A stretch of 64,000 nt of DNA from Maniola hyperantus. Taxonomy: Eukaryota; Arthropoda; Insecta; Lepidoptera; Nymphalidae. The position numbers and the translations under genes are program-made. Position 1 is the stretch's first letter. Every line of letters begins with the position of its first letter. Below the pieces are notes generated by a model. The model was not told the DNA's origin and made no database searches. It worked only from the letters and a program-made list of their open reading frames with translations. Location: positions 14,022,662 to 14,086,661 of the forward strand of contig NC_048541.1 in the NCBI RefSeq assembly GCF_902806685.2, given 5' to 3'. Positions 9,960-20,625 of the stretch are shown here, piece by piece.

Positions 9960-10645
9960 ATGCTTAGCTAACACCAAAATTAGTCCATTCCAGCTGAATA
10001 TGCTCTACATTGAAGGTGGAACACACAAATAAAACCACGTCTAGCCCGTGTAATTGCTTTTATTCTGCAAACCACTTCATAATTCACTTGAGTTGCACGC
10101 CCCGAACGTATTTCAAAAGCGCTAATGGCCGGAGTGCCAAAATCTGGACGTTCCATTTCGCGCGAATTTGTTTTTACTTTTTACTCACTTTCCGGCATGG
10201 ACCAGCTGGATTCCCGGGCTAGCGCTAAACCTAACGGTAATAAACAGGCAGAAAGGTATGCTTTTTAAACCTGCTGTTTTAGACGTCCGCCTCCTATTCG
10301 GTAGGTCGGATGTTCGATCCCGGCCACGCACCTCAAATTTTACGGAATAATGTACGTTTTAAGCAAATCAATATCACTTGCTTTAATGGTGAAGAAAAAC
10401 ATTATGAGGAAACCTGCATGCCTAGGAGTTCTCCATAATTTTGTCAAAGGTATGCGATGTCAGCCAATCCACACTTGGCCAACGTGGCGAACTATGACTT
10501 ACACATTTTTCATTCTGAGAGGAGACCCGTTCTCAGTTATGAGCCGGTGATAAATTGATCAGAGTAAAATTAATTAATTTAGTGTACTTACTTATTACTT
10601 ACCTAACACTAAAATTATTCCATTCCAGCTGAATACGCTCCACTA
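9960..10645. repeat. Direct repeat pair flanking an inserted SINE region
   Basis: 'ccattccagctgaatatgct' with upstream 'aacaccaaaattagt' (9968-10008) recurs as 'ccattccagctgaatacgct' with 'aacactaaaattatt' (10605-10642). The roughly 635-bp spacing contains a SINE-A copy. This is probably a local duplication. Confidence 0.5.
10275..10562 (+). mobile_element. SINE-A, diverged copy
   Basis: It holds the B box 'gatgttcgatcccggcc', 'gaggaaacctgcatgcc' and 'gagccggtgataaattgatc'. The first bases of the head are lost. Confidence 0.75.
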
Positions 10646-10699
10646 TAATATTATATCTATACGAGGTATAGAGTATAAGTATAGAGCGTATTCAGCTCT

Positions 10700-11164
10700 A
10701 TCCTTAGATATCAGCGTTACCCACACGGGTCCCTGAAATGGGCACTAAATGACCAAGCCCATCTATGCACTACAGAGGATTTTATGATTTATCGATGTTA
10801 CATTCACTACAAAATCGTAATACTACTATACTGACCTGAATAATAAAATAGCAAAAATAACTCTTATTGCAGTGTGCAAGCCAGATTTACAAGTGCGTCC
10901 ACCATAATATTATGAATCACTTTTCATCCCTTTCTACCTTGAACTCTTTCCACAAATTAAAAAGAGAGGCACAATTTTCACAAAACTAAAAGGAGCCGTA
11001 GTTGTCACATTTTAAACGAAAACGCGACGCGAGCGGTGTTTGTAGTACACATTATGTCACTGGGTGATCACACTGCCTTGAAATTAGTATGGAGATTCAA
11101 ATCGTACTGTTGTACTGTTGTATTATGGTGAATACAAAAGAGTAGCTGGTATAGGTACATTATG
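10700..11164. other. No gene seen
   Basis: Noncoding sequence with no repeat shared in this window. Confidence 0.4.
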
Positions 11165-11532
11165 TCTGATATAAACTGTACCTAGCAAGGAAAAAGAACC
11201 CTTTCTTGTCTGTCTGTCGTGTCTGTCAAGAAACCTATAGGGTACTTCCCGTTGACCTAGACTCATGAAATTTGGCAAGTAGGTAGGTTTTATAGGGGAC
11301 ATAAGAAGAAAACCCGTAATTAGTGATTACAGCGCACAAATAATTAGTATTTTCTACTTTTAAATTAAGATTACTGTACCAAGTGGGGTATCATATGAAA
11401 GGGCATTACCTGTACATTCTCAAACCAATTTTTTTTTAATACATACATTTGATTTATCGTGAAAAATGGCGAAAAATACGACTTTAGTACGGAACCCTTG
11501 GCGCGAGTCTGACTCGCACTTGGCCGGATTTT
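11165..11532 (+). mobile_element. REP-3 interspersed repeat
   Basis: It retains 'ctgtctgtcgtgtctgtcaa', 'cttcccgttgacctagactc' and the end 'gactcgcacttggccgg'. The extreme 5' end is eroded. Confidence 0.75.
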
Positions 11533-11849
11533 TTTGCTGTGTCTAAGGCGGACTTGTTACACATTCTTTATGTTGATAATAAAAAGTATGCGCAGCTTAA
11601 TCACAATCGTCACTTTAATCTACAAAGTTACCTAACTGATGTTCATTACTTTATACATTAAAGAGCATCCCTAATGAAGATTCACATTAATATACCTACA
11701 CACTACTAAGCTGCCTTTGACGAGAAGTTCAACATTTGAGGAAGTGGAGAAAATCATTTTCACTTCCATTGGTGAGCGTTACCTACTGTATTTCACTTAG
11801 AAAAGGCTGAACAAAAATAACGCATAAGGCTCGATTTACATTGAAATAA
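11533..11849. other. No gene seen
   Basis: Noncoding, no recognised repeat. Confidence 0.4.
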
Positions 11850-12040
11850 TATATTTAGCTGATGCCCGCGACTTCGTCCTCGTGTAGGTTTATAAGAATC
11901 CCGTGGGAACTTAGCAATTTTTAAAATTTTTCTTCTTCATCGTATCGTCTTTAGGATCAGCGGTTTAGGCTGTGCGTTGATATATATGTCAGTCAGTCAG
12001 TCAGTCAGTCAGTCAGGACTTTGAATTTTATATATATAAT
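11850..12040 (+). mobile_element. REP-1 head joined to REP-5 tail
   Basis: The head 'gctgatgcccgcgacttcg' and 'aatcccgtgggaactt' pass into 'ggatcagcggtttaggctg', a (CAGT)n run (11989-12015) and 'caggactttgaattttatat', which is the REP-5 end seen at 35600-35668. Confidence 0.65.
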
Positions 12041-12116
12041 ATAATATTAACAAAACAAAACTAATAATTAAAATACATTATATTTTGACTTTATGTTATA
12101 AACCCATTGACTTGTA

Positions 12117-12332
12117 TATTACTTCGTATGGACAGGGTTATTGAACAAACAAAATGGCACCGACTTATTGGTGCTAATGCACCAATGCAACCTCAGTGAC
12201 GTCTGGATTTCAAACGGGTCGTTCATTAGTATCTAAGAGGTGGCGCGGCGCTGATTTATTTGGTTCCTAAACCGTAAAAAATTTTGTTCGCTTGACCATA
12301 TTATGTATCTTATCATTTATATCGATGTATAA
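12117..12332 (+). mobile_element. REP-4 interspersed repeat
   Basis: It starts 'tattacttcgtatggacagg', has 'caacctcagtgacgtctgga' and 'gggtcgttcattagtatcta', and ends 'catttatatcgatg'. Four copies occur here: 12117, 26150, 34722 and (inverted) 56150. No ORF. Confidence 0.75.
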
Positions 12333-13560
12333 ACCCTGTTCTTTCTACTAGTCGACTTGATGTAATCCGAGATGACCCAAGCTGACTCGATCACAAAAGT
12401 TAACTTTGTCTTTTGTGTCCATATTTGCTAGACCCCGTTTGATAAAAAGTTAATATTTGGATACGTCATGCGGTGATGAATCGCAGTCGATTACGAGCGT
12501 GTTGACTTTGCGAAGGTCCCAGGTTATTTATAGGGTTTATTGACTATAAAAAGGACCATGCGTGACTTCGATAAATGCCATCAACCTCGGATCCTCTTTT
12601 GTAAAAAAAGTTAATTGAGTTGCTACTAATTTCCGTTTCTATTTTTTAAAAATAACGTGGAAATTCTTTGATTTTCTAGCATAAAAGTATGTTTACATAC
12701 AAAAATATTTACATTCTAATAGTTATGACTCGAGACTGTTTACGAAGTGGTCATCAAACCCAAATTGGCCAAAAATGTTGAAAATTTCCAGTCATGACCA
12801 AAAATACGTCAACTCTTCATGTCCAACTGTCTATAGACGTGAAAAACTAATTGACTATGTAGATTGAGTATCTACAGTTGTAATAAATTCATCTATTGTG
12901 ACTGAAAATGCCTAGAGTCATGAAAAATCCATCGGTTATCCGTGAAAATATCAAGATTAATAAAGTTTTTTATACAATATCCATGTTTTAGGAAAAAAGT
13001 CGCAGAAGTCTTTGAAGTTTTAATGGGGGCGTAAAACTTTCAAACAGTCAATATCTCTCTAATACGATCAAAGATCTTTGACCCTGTATTTTATACGACT
13101 TTGACATTTTTCCATTGCAATAGAAACTCGGTCTTGAAAGTCATCACATTTATTAGTTTAGAAAACACACAGTAGAGTTCAAAGAGCTCGTGGGATATTA
13201 AAAGGAAGCATTAAAAATGACAACATGCGTTATTGTGTTGCAAGTAGTGCTACATAGATCTGATAGCCGGGTCACTATTTTTTAAATCGCGATCTCATCC
13301 ATACCTCTGGCCCAACGGCAAGAATATAATTTCCCGCCCGGCCCCGTGGGAATACCAACTCCCACACGATATCTAAGAACAGTCCTCCCGTCCCGTCCAT
13401 GCGGGATGCTAAACATGCTAAATCTGCTGGTGGGACTTGATACTCGTGGCACAGATATACCGGTGGGATATTATACCAGTAGGCCAATTTAATAGATCAC
13501 ATTATTGACACTTTATCACAATTCAACAACATAGCTTTATAACGGAGGGTGCACAACATA
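12333..13560. other. No gene seen; possible unassigned repeat at 13270-13500
   Basis: 12333-13260 is AT-rich and noncoding. 13270-13500 is GC-richer with words such as 'cccgtcccgtccatgcggg'. Its minus strand has an open stretch, but the predicted residues show no family character, so I leave it unassigned. Confidence 0.4.
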
Positions 13561-13795
13561 TTAGCTAGACAAATGGCCCGCGACTTCGTCCGCGTAGATT
13601 TAGATTTTTAACAATCCCGTGGGAACTCTTTGGTTTTTCGGGATAAAAAGTAGCCTATGTCACTCTCCATGTCTTTGACTATACCCATGCAAAAAATCAC
13701 GTCAATCCGTTGCTCCGTTGCGACGTGATTGAAGAACAAACCAACAAACCAATAAACCAACAAACAAACACACTTTCGCATTTATATTAGGGTAC
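13561..13795 (+). mobile_element. REP-1 interspersed repeat
   Basis: It matches 'cgcgacttcgtccgcgtag', 'gggataaaaagtagcctatg', 'aatcacgtcaatccgttgct' and 'cactttcgcatttatatta'. The 3' end carries 'caacaaaccaataaacc' repeats. Confidence 0.8.
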
Positions 13796-13865
13796 CTACT
13801 GATTAAATTGGCACCAGTTAAACTAGGCACGATCTAAGCCGGATGTAAACATTCATGTAATAGTT

Positions 13866-13943
13866 GGAGAGGAAAGGGGAATATTAGTCATTTAACATGG
13901 TTAATATTATTTATAAATATATATATATATATATATATATTAT
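13866..13943. repeat. SINE-B tail fragment and (TA)n microsatellite
   Basis: 'ggagaggaaaggggaatatt' to 'aacatggttaatatt' equals the SINE-B 3' part in plus orientation. A (TA)n run follows at about 13918-13943. Confidence 0.6.
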
Positions 13944-14388
13944 ATTCAGCCAATACCTACTGACCAACAGCCGTTGCCTACTGACCAATTCTGTTGGATC
14001 TGAGTAAGTAACAAGCATGCTAAAATTCCCATCAGCTCCTCATCTATAAACAGTATTGAGTTCACTAGGAATTTTCCTCTTTCCGTTCGGTTGGTATTCA
14101 GTATCGCACCACTTAGTAGCTCTACATTAAAATGCATTCTTGTTGCTTTTACACGCAATATTTAAATAAATTGTGTTACTCCGGTAACGTCGGTTAACTC
14201 TCTAAAATTAGTTTAGACATTTTAAAAATTCAGTTATCTACTTATCCATCAATGTCAACACGGTCTTCTACTTCTTCAGTTCAACGTGTTGGAGGTCGTC
14301 CCACAATGCACTTAGGTGCAACGCTAACAGACGTAGTGGCAAATAAAACTGATTTTAGATAGTTGTAGAACTTTGGCATGCAGGGTTC
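13944..14388. other. Mostly no gene; small RTE fragment
   Basis: At 14284-14335 'gtgttggaggtcgtcccaca' matches the G-R-P-P-T-R-W region of the RTE ORF on the minus strand. Nothing else is assigned. Confidence 0.45.
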
Positions 14389-14396
14389 CTCGCGGT

Positions 14397-14757
14397 TAGG
14401 GTTGCCAGGTCGCCAAACCTAATAGCCAGACAGACCAGCCAGTTTGGCCGGACATTTGGGTAGAAAGCACGGACACCCTACATTATTGAGGATTTTGTGT
14501 CTTAGTATTAATTGGTACGACAATTTTTTTTATGTAAAATCAAGCTTTTTTTATTATTGTCATAAATCTTGTTGTCAGGCGGCACTGCCGCCTGCGGGAG
14601 CGACCGACAATCGACTCCCCTACGCTCGGCCACGTTCGTTTTCGAAATGTAAAAAGCCTAACAAAATCCGGACAAGCCGGATACCGTTTATTTTGGCCGG
14701 ACACGCAATCAAAAAGCCTACCTATGTCCGGCTTTATCCGGACGCCTGGCAACCCTA
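14397..14757. mobile_element. hAT-type MITE with perfect 8-bp target duplication
   Basis: The ends are TAGGGTTGCCAGG and its inverse (14743-14757). CTCGCGGT occurs exactly on both sides (14389-14396 and 14758-14765), the signature of hAT insertion. Several 'ccgga' words lie inside (14450s, 14670-14740), as expected for subterminal transposase-binding repeats. The element is 361 bp with no transposase. Confidence 0.88.
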
Positions 14758-14765
14758 CTCGCGGT

Positions 14766-15783
14766 GTTTTCCTTCAATGTAAGTGATATCTATTTGCTTA
14801 AAACATCATTTTCGTATATTTGTTTCAAATCATGAGACAGATTCTCCTACTTTTAATGAATCCTTAACTGAAAACTTACTCGAAAGTAATCGACTCGTTA
14901 TTTTTCGCATAGGAATCTATATTGCTGTTTTGTATTATTAACATATAAAATTGACGAGAAACTTTCCATATATTCCAAATTACTTTACTAGGAAAAGTAT
15001 GAATATAACAATAAATAATTGCTCGAGTCACGAATGCGTTACAACACTTACAGCCCAAAGGTATTATTCGGGACTTCAAAAATTACTTCTAAGGGGCTTG
15101 GCTTCGCACATTAGTCATTTTAATCACCCGACACTGGCTTGCGTAGTAATATTATTACACTGACGCTGATTCTGTTGTCTTTCTCTAAACTAAATTTAGA
15201 TTATCTGCATCTTTTTCTCTTTAATATTGTTAAAAAAGGACGGATAATGAGTTTTACATTTAAAGACTCTATTTTAGTGCACGCTACAAATTTAAACAAT
15301 AGGCTCACGACTGACAGCTAAAGTCACAAGGTTTGACAGCTCTAAATTAAATTTAAAACTGTCAAACTGTGTCTGTCCTTTTCATATTGCGTTAGTAACA
15401 AGAGGATGCAAATACTCTAAAATTTAGTTGTGCTCAGAATCAGTACCACTGTACACAATTTTGTAGATTAAGTAAGGAATTTTTCCTTATTAATGCCTTT
15501 TAGAACATTAAATCCCCTAGGATTTTAAATATTTTATGCCCAGTTTCATTTTTTTCACTTTATTGTACAATTAATTAAGTTGTACAAAAGCTGGTTTAAG
15601 ACTCGAGAACCATATTTCTCAGGCATTCTTAGGAAGGAACATTATTACGACCCAGAACAGGACACATAATTTTTGAGAAACTATCAGGAAAACCTCACAA
15701 TAAAAACACAAATGATATTCCTACAAAGGCAGTCCCGATTGCCTAGGTAGGATTTGAAAAGTAGTATAGTATATTTAGATAGT
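14766..15783. other. No gene seen; AT-rich
   Basis: Near 15355 'aaactgtcaaactgtgtctg' and near 15310 'aggtttgacagctct' give a weak inverted pair. This could be a worn MITE, but its ends are not clear. Confidence 0.35.
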
Positions 15784-16477
15784 ATATTTTGCTTACTTCC
15801 ATAGTATTATGTCTTATGGAATCTTAATATGGGGTAAAGCGGCAGATATTGGGAGAATTTTTGTATTACAAAAAAGGTCAATACGCGCAATTTATAACTT
15901 AAGACCACGCGATTCCCTTCGAGAGAAATTTAAGGAAATAGATATCCTTACTGTAGCCTCTCAATATATTTATAATAACATAATTTTTGTAAGACAAAAT
16001 ATTCTTAGTTACAAGAAAATTGGTGATCTACACAATAGGCTAACTAGAAACAGAGACAAACTTGCAGCTCCTGCCTTCCGCCTCAGGAAAGTCCAAAAGT
16101 CATTTGTGGGTATTGGTATTACCTTTTATAATAAAATCCCGCAAACTATTTTGGACTTACCTTTGCACAAGTTTAAAAAATCTATTAAAAATATGCTCCT
16201 GAAAAAAGCATATTACACAATTGAAGATTATCTAAATGATAAAAGAGCGTGGATTTGACATGCAGCTAGTTCCAGCAACGCACAAGACTGCAAATACTAT
16301 TTTATACATGGCATAATTTTGTACCAAATTTTGTATCAAATATTTGAAAAGAGCAACCGCCGAGTTTCTTGCTGGTTCTTCTCGGCAGGAAAGGCATTCC
16401 GAACCAGTGGTAGATGCATCCGACTATTCGTAAGCACTTGTAAAAGTTTATACGAATAAAAAAAAAAAAAAAAAAAA
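15784..16477 (+). mobile_element. Non-LTR retrotransposon (Jockey/CR1-like), 5'-truncated, 3' ORF end and poly-A
   Basis: A plus-strand reading frame of about 155 codons ending at 16258 is the C-terminal part of a LINE reverse-transcriptase polyprotein. It begins near YFAYFHSIMSYGILIWGKAA, has LQKRSIRAIYNL, and ends NDKRAWI. It continues into a 200-bp 3' untranslated region ('accgccgagtttcttgctgg') and A20 (16458-16477). The RT catalytic domain is missing, so the copy cannot move. An inverted partial copy lies at 19033-19452. The remaining frame is uninterrupted, suggesting a fairly young insertion. Confidence 0.85.
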
Positions 16478-16586
16478 CTAAATCACTAAAACTACAATAT
16501 TTGTATTGTTATTGGTATTGGATTGTATTTAGGTAGTATAACAATTACGCTAAGTTTTTGCTAGCGTTCTGGTTACACCCTGTATG
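16478..16586. repeat. REP-7 repeat copy, ends in 'acaccctgta'
   Basis: 'aaatcactaaaactacaa', 'ggattgtatttaggtag' and 'gctagcgttctggttacacc' recur at 43028-43138. The end 'ttacaccctgta' resembles mariner-type termini, so this may be a one-ended MITE. Confidence 0.55.
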
Positions 16587-16602
16587 TTATTAGGTTCAAC
16601 AT

Positions 16603-16905
16603 GATCAAACCATCACCGGCGGCTCACTTCAGAGCACGGGTCTCCTCTCAGAGTGAGAAGGATTTTGGCCATAGTCTACCACGCTGGCCATGTGCGGATT
16701 GGTAGACTTCACACACCTTTGAGAACATTATAGAGAACTCTCAGGCATGCAGGTTTCCTCACGATGTTTTTCTTCACCGTTAAAGCAATTGATATTTAAT
16801 TAATTAAAACGCACATAACTCCGAAAAGTTAGAGGTGCGTCCCGGGATCGTACCCCCGACCTCCGATTAGAAGGCGGACGTCCTAACCACTAGGCTACCA
16901 CTGCT
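16603..16905 (-). mobile_element. SINE-A, near full length
   Basis: A reverse-complement copy from 'atgatcaaaccatcaccgg' to the tRNA-like head 'ctaaccactaggctacca'. The body has 'tgcaggtttcctcacgatg'. Confidence 0.82.
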
Positions 16906-17589
16906 CGTAATTATGTTATTAGGTTACTTCAAAATATTTACTAAGCTAACTAAAATATGTTTACAAGTGATAACCGGTGTACTAAGGTTAGCATAACTAA
17001 TTTTTATCTTATTGTTGGTGTATTTATGGTGTAAATAGAACGTTAAAATATGAAGCTGGTAAGTTTGAAAGGGGCGTCTTAGCCTGCCAAACTATGTTTA
17101 ATTATATTTTTTTGTGTTTATCCTAGGTTAATAGGACATAAACTATGTATATATTTTTGTTTAATTATTAATAAAGACATTTTTCAAACAAACAAACAAA
17201 CTAAGCTAACTATAGTTTCTACTCTATACATACTCTTTGGTGTCTGTGGTCTAACACAGTGGCTCTATGTAGCTTAATCTCTTTCAAAATCGGCCACTAG
17301 AACAGCAAACGTACATAATTCAAGTGAGAAACGGATTCGCAAAGCTGTCTACTGTTTTATCGCTTCGTATTTCACGAAGGACGAAGCTAAAGCCTCCAGT
17401 TCACGTTGGCTCTACGCATTTGGCCAGTGCCTGCGTACGTATGAACGCTGTTTACAAGTTTTGATAACATATCAAAAATAGGTAGGTAGGATAGGTTATC
17501 AAAAATGTATAATAATATACTGGCTGCGACATGACAGCGTGAATTTAGGTTCCTTAAAACCTCGTAAAAAATTCTCAATTCTTTTTCTT
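16906..17589. other. No gene; possible retroposed 3' end at 17080-17203
   Basis: 'aattattaataaagacattt' followed by (CAAA)n at about 17184-17203 looks like a transcript 3' end with a tail. The rest is noncoding. Confidence 0.4.
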
Positions 17590-17599
17590 AGTAGGGGTC

Positions 17600-18015
17600 T
17601 ACGCTAGGCAGTGGTCCGACCGCCGGCGAGAAAACGACTAACTTTCGACGATTTTCTCTCTCAAGAAACGCACAATAAATGTACATTCCGTGTAAACGAC
17701 ATAGATGCATATATCAAAAGTTGCTCTCTGACTGTTCACACTAGCAGCGACGACTCGCTTTACTAGTTTTGTTGCTGAGCGACACGCTTGCAAAAATAAA
17801 CTCGCTCAGCGGTATTCGTTCAGCGATGCTCGCTCGCTTGAACACGTAACGCGCGCGTAAGTTTGCACAGGACTGAGCGACCGCAGGCGAATGGCGCGAG
17901 TAATCGCTCGTCGCACTTGCACACTCGTTTATAGCCCGGCGACAAAACTATCGAAACCACACACTCGCTTCCCGCTGATCGCCAATCTCTTTGTGGATAT
18001 TGAAGGTGCATGTGG
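17600..18015. repeat. GC-rich patch with repeated cgctc/gagcg words
   Basis: Many copies of 'cgctcgc', 'gctgagcg' and 'gcgagta' occur in a block richer in GC than its surroundings. It is probably a worn TIR element, but I could not define its ends. Open frames on both strands are not protein-like. Confidence 0.4.
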
Positions 18016-18120
18016 AGGGTATGCACCTATTATTATTTTTGTTCATGCAAAGCGACACCATGCGACAACTAAGCCTTTTAACGACTCTGTAGGTAGGTAA
18101 ACAGTTTTTTGCCTACTACC

Positions 18121-18262
18121 CAGTGGCGTGCAGGTCATAGAGGCAAAAATGCACTGCTTACCCCAGTTGTAATAGCTCAATGCAAATTTTACATTATGAC
18201 CTGCCAGTAAAGGTGCCTACCTAACTAATGCCTACCCTGGCTTCAAACCCTGCACGCCACTG
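18121..18262. mobile_element. hAT-type MITE (CAGTGGCGTGCA), second copy
   Basis: The ends are CAGTGGCGTGCAGG and its near-inverse CCTGCACGCCACTG. The interior matches 4599-4763 in the opposite orientation ('gcctaccctggcttcaaac'). TACTACC lies just outside both ends, off by 2 bp on the right, consistent with a decayed 8-bp duplication. Confidence 0.8.
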
Positions 18263-18316
18263 CGTACTACCTATAATAATAATAAAACATTCCAAAAAAA
18301 AGAGTGGTCCTATAAG

Positions 18317-18671
18317 AGCTAGCACGCACCACGGTGCGGTGAGTTGCGGTGCGTTTTAAAATCCGTAAATTTAAATTTAAAAGAATAAAAATCCGGTGCA
18401 GACTTAATTTCGCAGTGCGCGCGCTTCCATATAGTTCTATAGTTCACAGATCTTGCGGAAAAAACGTACAGTACCCGGCCGAAAGTACCTTTAGAAGGAG
18501 ATAGATTTGTAAGGCGTTGTCCCTGTCGTTGAGACCGACAAAACGTCATATAGGAATGAGTGACAAAGACAACGCTCTACAAAGCTGAAATGTCATTCTA
18601 AAGACCGATGTACATTACTTTTGGCCGCGTACCTCCTGTACGGAAATTTACCGTGATGCGCGCTAGCTCTA
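18317..18671. mobile_element. Outer MITE split by a TA1 MITE (nested)
   Basis: 'gagctagcacgcaccacgg' with 'aatccgtaaattta' at the left, and 'ggaaatttaccgtgatgcg' with 'cgctagctc' at the right, form an interrupted terminal inverted repeat. The TA1 copy at 18467-18642 lies inside it. Confidence 0.55.
18467..18642. mobile_element. TA1 MITE
   Basis: It runs from 'tacagtacccggccgaaag' to 'ggccgcgtacctcctgta', with arms 'aaggcgttgtccctgtc' and 'gacaacgctctacaaag'. It matches the copy at 45793-45976. Confidence 0.75.
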
Positions 18672-18786
18672 CAGGCGTTTGTTCACTCATTATTCGGTTC
18701 ATATCCGTGATTCTTCGAAGTGGCCGTCACAAATACGTACTCATTCGATTCGTATGTCTACGGATGAGTGCAGAAACGCCCTAAGA
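18672..18786. mobile_element. MITE with 'ggcgtttctgcactcatccg' ends
   Basis: 'aggcgtttgttcactcat' at the left pairs with 'atgagtgcagaaacgcc' at the right. The interior, 'cgtattcg/cgaatg'-like, is also inverted. No ORF. Confidence 0.6.
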
Positions 18787-18861
18787 GTTCAAATTTTTCA
18801 ATCGGAAACCTATAAACTGACTACTCAACAGTTCGGCGCCGTAGTCAGGCGACAAAAGACC

Positions 18862-18975
18862 TAAAGTTGTTTGAAGCTTTCAATTCCGCACACTTCATGT
18901 CGTTTTCACAGTTTCCTTTTAGTCGTCAATGGCGCGATGTTGGAGCCAAACACAGTGCTCATTTCTCAAACGCGC
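18862..18975 (+). repeat. Diverged outlying unit of the 20085-20625 tandem repeat
   Basis: 'aaagttgtttgaagctttca' ... 'acacagtgctcatttctc' matches 'aaagttgtttgatgctttca' ... 'acactgtgctcatttcag' at 20085-20210. The LINE and two SINE fragments between them were inserted later or separated the array. Confidence 0.6.
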
Positions 18976-18986
18976 TAGATTCATGC

Positions 18987-19452
18987 GAAATGAAATGAAA
19001 TGAAATGAAATGAAATGAAAATGAAATGAAAATCTTTTTTATTCGTATAAACTTTTACAAGTGCTTACGGATGCATCGGATGCATCTACCACTGGTTCGG
19101 AATGCCTTTCCTGCCGAGAAGAACCAGCAAGAAACTCGGCGGTTGCTCTTTTCAAATATTTGATATTGGTACAAAATTATGCCATGTATAAAATAGTATT
19201 TGCAGTCTTGTGCGTTGCTGGAACGACCTGCAGGTCAAATCCACGCTCTTTTATCATTTAGATAATCTTCAATTGTGTAATATGCTTTTTTCAGGAGCAT
19301 ATTTTTAATAGATTTTTTAAACTTGTGCAAAGGTAAGTCCAAAATAGTTTGCGGGATTTTATTATAAAAGGTAATACCAATACCCACAAATGACTTTTGG
19401 ACTTTCCTGAGGCGGAAGGCAGGAGCTGCAAGTTTGTTTCTGTTTCTAGTTG
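18987..19452 (-). mobile_element. (AAATG)n tract followed by 5'-truncated LINE, minus strand
   Basis: An (AAATG)n run (18987-19032) abuts the poly-T/3' end of a LINE whose minus strand matches 15990-16458: the same 3' untranslated region 'ccagcaagaaactcggcgg' and, frame-disrupted, the same ORF end. It is shorter and more decayed than the 15784 copy. Confidence 0.82.
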
Positions 19453-19526
19453 ACAGCGAGACAAAAGTGTTCTGATACTCATATTATGGTTTAGGTTGTT
19501 TGCTTTGCAAATCAATATCATTTTTT

Positions 19527-19850
19527 CATTCAGATACAAGTTAACATTTGACTGCAATTCTCACCTGGTGGTAAGTTATGATGCAATTTAAGAAGGATGC
19601 GGGCTAACCTGGAAGGGGTATGGCAGTTTTATTAATACTTATCCATTTGGTTTCCACAAGGCATCGTACCGCAACGCTAAATCGCTTGGGCCTTGGCGGC
19701 ACGGCGGCCAGTAAGGTGGTAACTAGCCACGGCCGAAGCCTCCTACCAGACCAGACCAGAAATTTAGAAATTATAAAATTCCAATCCCCTGCAGGGAATC
19801 GAACCCGGGACCTCCCACAAGACAACAGCGCTTACCACTGCGCCAGGGAG
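19527..19850 (-). mobile_element. SINE-C, near full length
   Basis: On the minus strand the tRNA-like head 'ctccctggcgcagtggtaag' with B box 'gggttcgattccctgc' leads into the body 'gcttcggccgtggctag' and an A-rich end near 19527. A short duplicated 'ccttggcggc' insertion sits near 19690. Confidence 0.85.
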
Positions 19851-19865
19851 TTTGTATAATATGCG

Positions 19866-19968
19866 TCGAGCAACAGCCTAGTGGTTCAGACATCAGCCTC
19901 TTAGTCGAGGAGTCTGGGGCTCAATCCCAGGCACCCACTTCTCACTTTTCACAGTTATGTGCGTTTTA
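19866..19968 (+). mobile_element. SINE-A, head fragment
   Basis: 'agcctagtggttcagacatc' and B box 'ggggctcaatcccagg' followed by 'gttatgtgcgttttaag'. The body is absent. Confidence 0.65.
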
Positions 19969-20084
19969 AGAGGAATTCACCTGACACCAGCCCGGCAGTT
20001 TTATTGTGATATACCATATAAACCATATTAACCATAAAAACCATACATTGACCTGTTTAACTTATACAGACGACGCGTGAAATG

Positions 20085-20625
20085 CTAAAAGTTGTTTGAT
20101 GCTTTCAGATCCGCAAATCCGCAAATGCACTTCACATCCGCAGTCGCACTTTCCTTTACTCGCAAATAGAGCGGTGTTTGAACGTCAAACACTGTGCTCA
20201 TTTCAGATACGTGGATCCGCGGGAGAAAGCACTGAGGTAAATAAAGCAGATCACACACTAGGATTGCTCAGTCAAGCCGTAAGCACAGTGCGAATAGAAA
20301 GAGATTTCATGTTCGCAAATGCACTTTTCCTTTACTCGTAAATACAGTGGTGTCAAACACAGAGATAGCACCGATGTGAATAAAGCAGATCACACACTAA
20401 GATTGCTCAGTCAAGCCGTATCTAAGCACAGTACGCATAGTATGAGATTTCAGATCCGCAAATCCGCAAATGCACTTCACATCCGCAGTCGCACTTTCCT
20501 TTACTCGCAATTAGAGCGGTGTTTGAACGTCAAACACAGTGATCATTTCAGAAACGTGGATCCTCGGGAGATAGCACCGAGGTGAATAAAACAGATCACC
20601 CACTACACAGTCCGTACGTGGCAAG
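20085..20625 (+). repeat. Tandem repeat array, about 2.5 units
   Basis: 'atccgcaaatccgcaaatgc' begins units at about 20107 and 20452, with a shortened unit starting near 20309 ('gttcgcaaatgcactttt'). Shared blocks are 'agcggtgtttgaacgtcaaa', 'aataaagcagatcacacact' and 'ttgctcagtcaagccgta'. The short open frames are not protein-like. Confidence 0.75.

Noticed and set aside
13275..13487. 70-codon minus-strand frame in a GC-richer block
   Set aside because: No motif or splice structure supports coding. It may be a piece of an unlisted repeat, so it is left as unassigned DNA.
14444..14782. 112-codon open frame
   Set aside because: It lies in a hAT MITE bounded by an 8-bp target duplication and crosses the element's end.
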